Source of the DNA: an uncultured Prevotellaceae bacterium
GTDB lineage: Bacteria; Bacteroidota; Bacteroidia; Bacteroidales; Muribaculaceae
Reading direction: 5' to 3'
NCBI GenBank assembly: GCA_947254205.1
Contig: CAMYCE010000096.1
Span: 1-8,390 of the forward strand
DNA: 8,390 nucleotides
The notes below the pieces were generated by a model, which was not told the origin of the DNA, made no database searches, and was given only the letters and a program-made list of their open reading frames with translations. The translations under genes were made by a program, and so were the position numbers. Below, in pieces: positions 1 through 5,323 of the stretch (the first letter of the stretch is position 1; each line of letters opens with the position of its first letter).

Positions 1-53
1 ACTCAAAATAATTTGACAAAAACAAAGAAACCTAATGACCGATTGGGGTTAAA
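1..53. repeat. Right arm of a dispersed foldback repeat (truncated by window edge)
   Basis: These 53 bases match 5113-5165 with a single mismatch (G45 against T5157). The last 20 bases of the element (31-50, CCTAATGACCGATTGGGGTT) are the terminal inverted repeat of the complete copy at 4978-5162. The rest of this copy, if present, lies left of the window. It ends about 70 bases before the promoter of the first gene. Positions 54-121 hold nothing else that I can recognise. Confidence 0.85.
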
Positions 54-121
54 CACAAAGTTATCTCTCCACAACAGCAGCTGTCAAGCCCAATTTATCA
101 TGGCAAAAAATTCATGGCCTC

Positions 122-152
122 TTGTGCTTTTTGATGAAGCAATTTATCTTTG
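122..152 (+). promoter_or_regulatory. Bacteroidota-type promoter for the beta-barrel gene pair
   Basis: A perfect TAnnTTTG -7 box (TATCTTTG) lies at 145-152. A TTG that can serve as the -33 element is at 122-124, with a 20-nt spacer, which suits the Bacteroidota primary sigma factor. Transcription would start near 157-160, leaving a leader of about 35 nt before the ATG at 192. This placement argues against any start codon upstream of 160. Confidence 0.65.
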
Positions 153-191
153 CACTTTGCAAAATGCACATTTAAACCGAGATCGATATTA

Positions 192-779
192 ATGAAAGCA
201 ATCAAAAAACTTCTACTATTGCTCGCCCTGTTGCCCTCATGTGCCATAGCCCGGCAAAGAGCCATATATGCCGAAGTGCAAGGCATGTGGCCCCTGTTCA
301 ACATCTCCTATGATGCGCGTGTGGCATCTAACAGCCATTGGGGCTATCGAGTGGGCATCTCTCCTGTTTATTTAACCGAGAATGAGCAAAACAACTACTC
401 GCTGGAGGGCTCGTTGCAATATCACTTTGGCAGCATGAACCACTACAAGAAAGTGACCGGCATTGCCTTCCCACTCGAAGTGAATTTTCTTGCAGGTGGC
501 CAAAAATGGAAGTTTGAAAGTGCACTGGGCACTCAATTGGGCTATTACCACTTCAAGGAAAGAGGTTTCATCACCCAAGACGGACACACCCAAGAGCAAA
601 CTCTGCACTCCAACGAGTTTGGCTACAGCCTCTATAACAACATTGGGGTGCGCTATCTATCATCAAGTCATGTGATGGCACGAGCAGGAGTGATGCCTGT
701 GATCACCTTTTCCGATAATTTCACCATTCACGATGACTTCGCTTTAGGAGTTTATTTTTCCATTGGTTATGCTTTTTAA
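192..779 (+). CDS. Exported beta-barrel-type protein, paralogue 1
   Basis: This gene encodes 195 residues of unknown function. The N-terminus is a signal peptide (KAIKK, then a Leu-rich core to about residue 20, probable cleavage after AIA). The remainder alternates short amphipathic strands rich in Tyr, Gly and Phe and ends in Phe (IGYAF), the usual signature of an outer-membrane beta-barrel. Recognisable blocks are ISYDARV and WGYRVGI (about 38-56), PLEVNFLAG (94-102) and the FES-to-LGYYHF stretch (108-121). These resemble a common Bacteroidota exported family in which a YDxRF...GxRVG block is followed by strands. The next gene is a diverged paralogue 16 nt downstream, so the two are probably cotranscribed. 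ATG 192 was chosen because it gives a clean signal peptide and lies downstream of the promoter; the longer frame opens with TTG inside the -7 box. Ligand and role are unknown. Confidence 0.75.
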   Translation: MKAIKKLLLLLALLPSCAIARQRAIYAEVQGMWPLFNISYDARVASNSHWGYRVGISPVYLTENEQNNYSLEGSLQYHFGSMNHYKKVTGIAFPLEVNFLAGGQKWKFESALGTQLGYYHFKERGFITQDGHTQEQTLHSNEFGYSLYNNIGVRYLSSSHVMARAGVMPVITFSDNFTIHDDFALGVYFSIGYAF

Positions 780-795
780 TTCTTGCCACCAACTC

Positions 796-1347
796 ATGAA
801 AACACTATTTTGCATCTTGGCAATGGGCATGTGTGCCCTTGGCTTTGCCCGGCAACCCCAACGCAGCGTGATGGTAGAGACTGGCGGTGCCTCGTTTCGC
901 TATGGTCTGTCGTTTGACAGCCGATTTTCTCACAACAATTCATGGGGCTATCGCGTGGGACTCGTCTATAAAGAATCGCCCAATGCCAACATCTTTGTGC
1001 ACACTCCAACTCGCACCTTGGCCTATGGCACTGCTGCAATGATACAGGGTTATCGCCTTGTGGGAGGCACACGCCACTCGCTTGAATTGGGAGCCGGCAT
1101 GCACTTGGGTTATTTCAAATATTGCTACACCACAGCTTCAGAAGATGTGCCACCTTCCTATACTATCGACTATCACAAAGGCGTGGGCTATGACTTTCAT
1201 GCCAGTGTGGGCTACCGTTTCCAGATGCAAAAGGGCATTGTGGTGAGAGTGGGCAACACCACCGCCAGTGGCTTGGGTGGCAAGCACGGCATTTTTTCTT
1301 CGCCTAAGGTATTGGCACCCTACTTGAGTTTTGGTGTGAGCTTTTAA
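796..1347 (+). CDS. Exported beta-barrel-type protein, paralogue 2
   Basis: This gene encodes 183 residues of unknown function, with a signal peptide (MKTLFCILAMGMCALGFA, probable cleavage near residue 18). Its mature part starts ARQ/RQP, like that of its upstream neighbour, and shares the block LSFDSRFSHNNSWGYRVGL (38-56) with it. Later shared features are a hydrophobic LELGAGMHLGYFKY strand (96-109), a GYRF strand (139-142) and a C-terminal aromatic residue (LSFGVSF). This is tandem duplication followed by strong divergence, because identity outside the blocks is low. An outer-membrane beta-barrel is the best structural guess. The in-frame TTG (763) and ATG (769) upstream overlap the previous gene and would spoil the signal peptide, so ATG 796 is preferred. 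No separate promoter is visible in the 16-nt gap. The stop codon overlaps a solitary repeat end. Confidence 0.75.
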   Translation: MKTLFCILAMGMCALGFARQPQRSVMVETGGASFRYGLSFDSRFSHNNSWGYRVGLVYKESPNANIFVHTPTRTLAYGTAAMIQGYRLVGGTRHSLELGAGMHLGYFKYCYTTASEDVPPSYTIDYHKGVGYDFHASVGYRFQMQKGIVVRVGNTTASGLGGKHGIFSSPKVLAPYLSFGVSF

Positions 1348-1368
1348 CCCAAATCGGTCATCAGGTTT
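1346..1368. repeat. Solitary end of the foldback repeat
   Basis: AACCCAAATCGGTCATCAGG at 1346-1365 matches the terminal repeat of the full element at 4978-4997 with one mismatch. The match to the other arm, read inverted, extends through TTT to 1368. The inner sequence of the element does not follow, so this is a decayed or truncated copy. It sits between the converging ends of the beta-barrel pair and the minus-strand operon and overlaps the TAA stop of the former. Confidence 0.8.
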
Positions 1369-1387
1369 AAAACAAAAAACCGGAGGA

Positions 1388-2245
1388 TTAGGGCAACTTC
1401 TTTTCTTTGGGAAGGGTCGACAAGGGAAGCGTGTAGTAGACCGACATTGAGAAGGCAAAACTGCTCTCACGAGACCCATAGCCCGGCACAAACCATGGAC
1501 TGGAATAGCCATTTTTCTTGTGGTTGAACAAACCATGATATTTAGCTTGCCACCCCATCGAGAGACCTCGCCACAAGCCCACACGCAGGCCCACCAGCAA
1601 TTCTCCCCACAAGGCATGCGACTTGAGCCCTGCAAGATGAAGAGTGGAGTTTTCGCCCCAATAGTCACTGCCCGATGACACGCTGGTCACGTCGTAGGAA
1701 AACGAAGAATAACCCACACGCAGGCCCACCACCACTTGATATTGAGGGCTATGCTTGAACGAGAGATTATAGTTCACACCCAATCGGGCATAGGGTGCAA
1801 GTTTCCCTTTATAGGTGTAGTTAAGCCCATCGGGCGTGTCGCTTGCCCAGCCCAGCCCAACTTCAACCACAGGTTGCACACGATTCCACATGTTGAGCAT
1901 GGCACTCACATCAACACCGGCATGTTTTTGCCCAAAAGCCATGAGCAATGGGTCGATGAAATTAACGCCCACCGTCACATCGGTGAGTAGAGGATAGCGC
2001 GTGTATACATGCTTCATGGAATCGGCCACTTCCTTGGCCTTGGCAGCTGCCGTGTCGCCCTTGATATAGCTCTGTATCACCTCTTCGCTGGTGCCCTTGG
2101 CAGGGCGCAACACTGTGTTGGTGCCGGGCTTCACAGGAGTTATGTGACGCTTTTGCCCTCCGTCTTGGGCCACCACTGGCAGGTTCAAGCCCCCCATCAG
2201 GACAAGTGCCACAAGACAGCGACTATATTTCACAACATTTTTCAC
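1388..2245 (-). CDS. Exported probable outer-membrane protein, DUF6048-like
   Basis: This gene encodes 285 residues. A signal peptide covers about residues 1-27 (hydrophobic core CLVALVLMGGL, cleavage near VVAQ). A charged, low-complexity linker follows, with ITPVKP at 35-40, VLRPAKG at 45-51 and an Ala/Lys/Glu-rich stretch to about 75. From about residue 88 onward there are repeated Gly/Tyr-rich amphipathic strands (VTVGVNF, VVEVGLGW, YARLGVNYN, VVVGLRVGYSSFSYD, ELLVGLRVGLW), ending in VYYTLPL. This suggests a beta-barrel. From memory it matches the uncharacterised Bacteroidales family DUF6048, usually found next to a DUF6452 lipoprotein, which is the arrangement here. The start codon is GTG (2243-2245) and shares the four bases GTGA with the TGA stop of the preceding gene, so translational coupling is likely. 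Function is unknown. Confidence 0.75.
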   Translation of the reverse strand: MKNVVKYSRCLVALVLMGGLNLPVVAQDGGQKRHITPVKPGTNTVLRPAKGTSEEVIQSYIKGDTAAAKAKEVADSMKHVYTRYPLLTDVTVGVNFIDPLLMAFGQKHAGVDVSAMLNMWNRVQPVVEVGLGWASDTPDGLNYTYKGKLAPYARLGVNYNLSFKHSPQYQVVVGLRVGYSSFSYDVTSVSSGSDYWGENSTLHLAGLKSHALWGELLVGLRVGLWRGLSMGWQAKYHGLFNHKKNGYSSPWFVPGYGSRESSFAFSMSVYYTLPLSTLPKEKKLP

Positions 2246-2721
2246 TGCTTCATGTAGATTTTAATCGAAACTTTATCAACATTGTCGATTACTTTGCCAG
2301 TTATTGCAATCGAGTCGATAGCATGGTGGGTAGTGGCATAGCTGTTGATGTTGAAAAAAAACATTGCACCACAATCGTGCGACACAAAAGTGGGCACAGC
2401 CTCATAGTTGAGCGTGAGCGTGTCGGGGAGCACTGCCACACTATCTCCATAGCTCAACACAAAGCTACTGGTGCTCGATGTGGCACGCAGGGGCAGATAC
2501 ACCTTACCTGCACTGGCATTGTTCAACAGCACGCTGTCGCCGGGGGCACCCACTCCCTTCACGGTGAGATTTTTAATCGTCACTGCCTTGCCGCTCGAGT
2601 AGAAAGCCGCAAGTGGAATGCTTGCACCATTATCGAGGCAACCATCACTCGTGCAAGCTGTGGCACCCATCAAGAGGAGTGCCAACCCTGCGCCCATGAT
2701 GCCCAACACTCTATGCTTCAT
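2242..2721 (-). CDS. Small lipoprotein, DUF6452-like
   Basis: This gene encodes 159 residues. The N-terminus (KHRVLGIMGAGLALLLMGATAC) is a lipoprotein signal with a hydrophobic core and the acceptor Cys at residue 23, followed by a second Cys (CTSDGC). The mature part contains IPLAAFYSS, a GAPGDSVLLNNAS segment and KVYLPL, consistent with a small beta-sandwich anchored in the periplasm or at the outer membrane. From memory it fits the uncharacterised Bacteroidales family DUF6452. The start at 2721 gives an 11-nt overlap with the upstream glycosyltransferase gene and a normal signal peptide; an in-frame ATG at 2745 would add eight residues and lengthen the overlap to 35 nt. Its stop overlaps the start of the DUF6048-like gene as GTGA. 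It probably works with that protein, but this is inferred from coupling only. Confidence 0.75.
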   Translation of the reverse strand: MKHRVLGIMGAGLALLLMGATACTSDGCLDNGASIPLAAFYSSGKAVTIKNLTVKGVGAPGDSVLLNNASAGKVYLPLRATSSTSSFVLSYGDSVAVLPDTLTLNYEAVPTFVSHDCGAMFFFNINSYATTHHAIDSIAITGKVIDNVDKVSIKIYMKQ

Positions 2722-3673
2722 TGTTGAGCTCTTCTTGAATTTCATAATGGTTGCGGTCGTTGCTGTGGCGTATGAACACCTCGCCCAAGAAACCAGTCAT
2801 AAAGAGCTGCGTGCCCAGTATCATGCAAGTGAGAGCAAGATAAAAATAGGGCGAATTGGTGACCAGCGTGTAGCTGTTGCCGGCATACATGTTGTAGAGT
2901 TTCCAGCCGCCCACAAACATCACAGCAAGCAAGCCAAAAATAAACATGAGCGAGCCCAACAAGCCAAAAAAGTGCATGGGCTTTTTGCCAAACTTGTTTT
3001 GAAACCACAAAGTGATCAAGTCGAGGTAGCCATTCACAAAACGGTTGAGCCCAAACTTCGACACTCCATATTTGCGAGCCTGATGATGCACCACGCGCTC
3101 CCCTATCTTGGAAAAGCCGGCATTCTTGGCCAAGTAGGGAGTGTAGCGATGCATGTCGCCATATATTTCAATGTGTTTCACCACTTCATGGCGATAGGCC
3201 TTGAGGCCACAGTTAAAGTCGTGCAGGTTTTTAATGCCACTCACTTTGCGAGCCGTGGCATTGAAGAGCTTGGTGGGAATTGTCTTAGACTTTGGGTCAT
3301 AGCGTTTCTTTTTCCAGCCACTCACCAAGTCATAGCCCTCTTCCATTATCATTTTGTAAAGACCTGGAATTTCGTCGGGGCTATCTTGCAAGTCGGCATC
3401 CATGGTAATCACCACGTTGCCCTCAACCCGCGCAAAGCCTGTGTTGAGAGCTGGCGACTTGCCATAGTTGCGCCTAAAGCTCACTCCCTTTATATTGCGA
3501 TTTTTTTCATGAAGTTCCTTGATCACACGCCACGAGTCGTCGGTGCTTCCATCGTCGATGAGCAACACCTCATAGGTGAACTTGTTGTCGTTCATCACCC
3601 GCTCAATCCATGCAGTGAGCTCAGGTAGCGACTCGGCTTCATTATATAAAGGTACTACTACTGAAATATCCAT
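2711..3673 (-). CDS. Family 2 membrane glycosyltransferase, DPM1/GtrB-like
   Basis: This gene encodes 320 residues. The N-terminal GT-A catalytic domain spans about 1-220, with the entry motif VPLYNE (7-12), the nucleotide-binding DDGS (40-43), the metal-binding DAD (92-94) running into DLQD (94-97), and RRNYGKSPALNTGF (67-80). The QAR...YGVSKFG segment (198-208) is typical of dolichyl- or undecaprenyl-phosphate sugar transferases. Two C-terminal membrane helices follow (about 235-257 and 276-298). By family knowledge the enzyme transfers a sugar from a nucleotide donor to a polyprenyl phosphate on the cytoplasmic face of the inner membrane; donor and acceptor cannot be told from the sequence. 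It lies 36 nt after the DUF4199-like gene with no promoter between, and it overlaps the lipoprotein gene by 11 nt, so it belongs to the operon. Length is normal and no key motif is missing. Confidence 0.9.
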   Translation of the reverse strand: MDISVVVPLYNEAESLPELTAWIERVMNDNKFTYEVLLIDDGSTDDSWRVIKELHEKNRNIKGVSFRRNYGKSPALNTGFARVEGNVVITMDADLQDSPDEIPGLYKMIMEEGYDLVSGWKKKRYDPKSKTIPTKLFNATARKVSGIKNLHDFNCGLKAYRHEVVKHIEIYGDMHRYTPYLAKNAGFSKIGERVVHHQARKYGVSKFGLNRFVNGYLDLITLWFQNKFGKKPMHFFGLLGSLMFIFGLLAVMFVGGWKLYNMYAGNSYTLVTNSPYFYLALTCMILGTQLFMTGFLGEVFIRHSNDRNHYEIQEELNNEA

Positions 3674-3709
3674 TTCTCAATCTTATCTTGTGTGTGTGAA
3701 TTTATTCTT

Positions 3710-4297
3710 TTATTTTTCATCGTCACCATCAAAAGCATGTGGCGGGTTCCAGCCTGGCACCGATGGTGGAGGTGTGCCTCCCTTGTAGGGGATTTTCACC
3801 GCTATAATAGCCGTGAGCGAACTCACAACCGAGCCCATTGAAGTGGTGACCCAAAACATCATGACGAGCGTGTCGATAACCCGCGGAATCAAGCCACGAT
3901 CAACCACATTTTTTATCACCGTTGCCGACTCGCGCAAATCGACATTGGGACTATTGATACCTGCAGCAATTTGATATTGAGCCAATTCATAGAGCCAATT
4001 GGGGCGCATTGTTTCGATCACCACATAGGCCACCAGCACCATGATGAGCGAGCCACACAACGTGACCACGATGCCCAGCATCCACAAGCTTGCATAGTCG
4101 GAAAAGCCATATTCCTCAACAAAGCGTTGCCTTTGCATGCGATAAAGGCCTATAGGCGAAACAAGCAATAGCAAAACTGCCACAAGAAACAGGGGGGGCA
4201 ACTTGTCGCCAAACACAATCGACAACATCGCTACCGTTAAATAAACACCGGCAGGAATCCCCAACTCGGCAGCACGCCTATATATGCTTTTTATCAT
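3710..4297 (-). CDS. Four-helix inner-membrane protein, DUF4199-like
   Basis: This gene encodes 195 residues. Hydrophobic helices lie at about 14-30, 34-52, 71-95 and 140-168. The soluble stretch between helices three and four (about 96-138) contains QYQIAAG, and the C-terminal tail is rich in Pro, Gly and acidic residues (GGTPPPSVPGW...DGDDEK). Layout and context fit the uncharacterised DUF4199 family of Bacteroidota, which is often next to a GT2 gene as here. ATG 4297 was chosen over an in-frame start at 4357 because a TATCTTTG -7 box lies between the two (4335-4342), so the longer form would start upstream of the transcript. This is the first gene of a probable four-gene operon. Biochemical function is unknown; a helper role for the adjacent glycosyltransferase is speculation. 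Confidence 0.8.
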   Translation of the reverse strand: MIKSIYRRAAELGIPAGVYLTVAMLSIVFGDKLPPLFLVAVLLLLVSPIGLYRMQRQRFVEEYGFSDYASLWMLGIVVTLCGSLIMVLVAYVVIETMRPNWLYELAQYQIAAGINSPNVDLRESATVIKNVVDRGLIPRVIDTLVMMFWVTTSMGSVVSSLTAIIAVKIPYKGGTPPPSVPGWNPPHAFDGDDEK

Positions 4298-4334
4298 TTT
4301 GCACAGCTTTTGTGTTACATCTATTAATAACTTA

Positions 4335-4342
4335 CAAAGATA
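4335..4342 (-). promoter_or_regulatory. -7 promoter box of the DUF4199-GT2-DUF6452-DUF6048 operon
   Basis: Read on the minus strand, these bases are TATCTTTG, a perfect TAnnTTTG Bacteroidota -7 box. Transcription would begin near 4328, about 30 nt before the ATG at 4297. I see no convincing TTTG -33 element 19-21 nt upstream. The box lies in the 195-bp divergent region shared with the repeat-protein gene. Confidence 0.55.
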
Positions 4343-4409
4343 ACACTTCCCAGCCACATTTCACCCTCCCAAGACTCACAATTCCAACAAATTCACATTT
4401 AGATAAATT

Positions 4410-4445
4410 TAAATTTGGAAAATTAGTTTTTTTTCGCAATTTTTG
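4410..4445 (+). promoter_or_regulatory. Possible promoter of the repeat-protein gene
   Basis: There are two overlapping readings. TAAATTTG at 4410-4417 is itself a TAnnTTTG box. Alternatively, TTTG at 4414-4417 is a -33 element, with a 20-nt spacer to AATTTTTG at 4438-4445 (seven of eight -7 positions). The second reading gives a leader of about 40 nt before ATG 4493. The region is very AT-rich, so chance matches are likely. Confidence 0.3.
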
Positions 4446-4492
4446 TGATATAGAAAAGCTAACAATTTTATTTATCTCAAAATTTATCAACT

Positions 4493-4954
4493 ATGATGAC
4501 AATCACACAGAAAAGAATGACACCCATTCATGTCAAGACCATCGTGGCATTGACACTGGCAATAGTAATGAATTGTGCAACAAGCCTTCACGCTCAAGAC
4601 TTGCGCAGCAGCTCGGGCAACTATTTGGGCAAGATTGAGAGTAGTGGCACGGTGCGCAGCAGCTCGGGCAACTACTTGGGTAAGATAGCAAGCGATGGCA
4701 CGGTGCGAGGCAGCTCGGGTAACTACTTGGGCAAGATTGAAAGCGATGGCACGGTGCGCAGCAGCTCGGGCAACTACTTGGGCAAGATTGAGAGTAGTGG
4801 CACGGTGCGAGGCAGCTCGGGCAACTACTTGGGCAAAATTGCAAGCGACGGCACGGTGCGAGGCAGCTCGGGCAACTACTTGGGCAAAGCGCAAGGAGTC
4901 GACAAGCACAAAGCCGCCACTGTGTTTTTCTTTCATTTCTTCAAAATCCAATAA
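4493..4954 (+). CDS. Secreted tandem-repeat protein, 5-fold beta-flower-like
   Basis: This gene encodes 153 residues. A signal peptide ends near HAQ (residue 35; hydrophobic core IVALTLAIVMNCA). From residue 38 come five full 17-residue repeats of consensus RxSSGNYLGKIxSxGTV, then a partial sixth (RGSSGNYLGK) and a tail KAATVFFFHFF at the C-terminus. Five short beta-hairpin blades plus a closing partial repeat and a hydrophobic end strand fit the family that NCBI calls 5-fold beta-flower proteins, common in Bacteroidota and without a known function; the name is from memory. The product should be periplasmic or surface-exposed. Start choice is between ATGs at 4493, 4496 and 4517: the first two are adjacent and give nearly the same protein, and the third gives a shorter but still workable signal peptide. 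The gene is divergent from the DUF4199-like operon. Confidence 0.75.
   Translation: MMTITQKRMTPIHVKTIVALTLAIVMNCATSLHAQDLRSSSGNYLGKIESSGTVRSSSGNYLGKIASDGTVRGSSGNYLGKIESDGTVRSSSGNYLGKIESSGTVRGSSGNYLGKIASDGTVRGSSGNYLGKAQGVDKHKAATVFFFHFFKIQ
4604..4888 (+). repeat. 51-bp tandem repeat array inside the beta-flower-like gene
   Basis: Units are at 4604-4654, 4655-4705, 4706-4756, 4757-4807 and 4808-4858, with a 30-bp partial unit at 4859-4888. Units 1 and 4 differ at one base (TAT/TAC); units 3 and 4 differ at about seven. The unit length is a multiple of three, so gain or loss of a unit keeps the frame. Variation is concentrated at unit positions 3-4 (CGC AGC or CGA GGC) and around the codons for the E/A-S-S/D positions. 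Confidence 0.95.
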
Positions 4955-4977
4955 CAGAGCCCTGCTGACCACATTTA

Positions 4978-5162
4978 AACCCAAATCGGTCATTAGGTCG
5001 CAATAAGAAAATATCTTAGGCTTTTCCTTGCCTTTGTCATTTATTTTGGTTCTTTTTGACTGCTTTTTCGGTTGTTTAGCTCGCTAAACGCCCTCAAAAT
5101 CAATCAAAAATTACTCAAAATAATTTGACAAAAACAAAGAAACCTAATGACCGATTTGGGTT
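4978..5162. repeat. Complete 185-bp foldback (MITE-like) element
   Basis: The ends are perfect 20-bp inverted repeats (4978-4997, AACCCAAATCGGTCATTAGG, and 5143-5162). The centre is a perfect palindrome, GTTTAGC-TC-GCTAAAC (5074-5089). The inner arms also match each other as an imperfect inverted repeat throughout, so the whole element can fold into one hairpin with arms of about 80 bp. The left arm carries 23 extra bases between two copies of TTAGG (4993-4997 and 5016-5020). There is no reading frame of note. TTTAA-like bases flank the ends. It starts 23 bp after the stop of the repeat-protein gene and could also serve as its terminator. An end of the same family occurs at 1-53 and at 1346-1368. 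Confidence 0.85.
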
Positions 5163-5220
5163 AAAAAAAAAGCAATTAAACACACAAGGCTTCATTGCAA
5201 AGCCAATATTCCGGCATTCC

Positions 5221-5253
5221 ACCCACAAAAAAAACACACTTTTTTTTGTGGGT
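5221..5253. promoter_or_regulatory. Perfect 14-bp inverted repeat upstream of the PurF-like gene
   Basis: ACCCACAAAAAAAA (5221-5234) is the exact reverse complement of 5240-5253, with a CACAC loop. The G/C pairs are at the base of the stem and the A/T pairs next to the loop, and no U-tract follows the stem, so it is not a classical intrinsic terminator. It ends 29 bp before the -7 box, where an operator or cruciform could influence the promoter. Confidence 0.6.
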
Positions 5254-5282
5254 GACTCCAGAATTTTCCGCAATCTTTTTTG

Positions 5283-5290
5283 TACTTTTG
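5283..5290 (+). promoter_or_regulatory. -7 promoter box of the PurF-like gene
   Basis: TACTTTTG is a perfect TAnnTTTG box. It predicts a transcript start near 5297 and a leader of roughly 27 nt before ATG 5324. No good -33 TTTG is seen at the usual 19-21 nt; the nearest TTTG (5245-5248) lies 34 nt upstream, inside the hairpin. Confidence 0.6.
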
Positions 5291-5323
5291 TGTCCTAATT
5301 ATTCACTACAAAAAACAACTACA

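Noticed and set aside
150..191. TTG start upstream of paralogue 1
   Set aside because: It overlaps the -7 promoter box and precedes the expected transcript start; ATG 192 gives a clean signal peptide.
1348..1387. Bidirectional terminator between the converging genes
   Set aside because: The best pairing is about five bases (GGTTT/AAACC) without a proper U-tract, which is too weak to call. The region is better explained as a repeat end.
2618..3628. A 336-codon open frame on the plus strand across the glycosyltransferase region
   Set aside because: It is the antisense of a gene with clear GT2 motifs (PLYNE, DDGS, DAD) and shows no recognisable domain or signal. The codon bias of the real gene keeps the opposite strand open.
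4298..4357. Longer N-terminus of the DUF4199-like protein
   Set aside because: The promoter -7 box (4335-4342) lies within it, so a transcript from there cannot include the 4357 start.
4604..4888. CRISPR array
   Set aside because: The units are contiguous 51-bp copies without unique spacers and encode a regular protein repeat.
4487..5006. Repetitive open frames in other frames and on the other strand of the repeat gene (Ala/Arg-rich and Cys/Ser/Pro-rich)
   Set aside because: A 51-bp repeat opens several frames at once. Only the 4493-4954 frame has a signal peptide, a family-like repeat and a fitting C-terminal strand.
5195..5323. TTG start adding 43 residues to the PurF-like protein
   Set aside because: It lies upstream of the -7 box at 5283-5290 and spans the hairpin; the family begins at MGGFFG.
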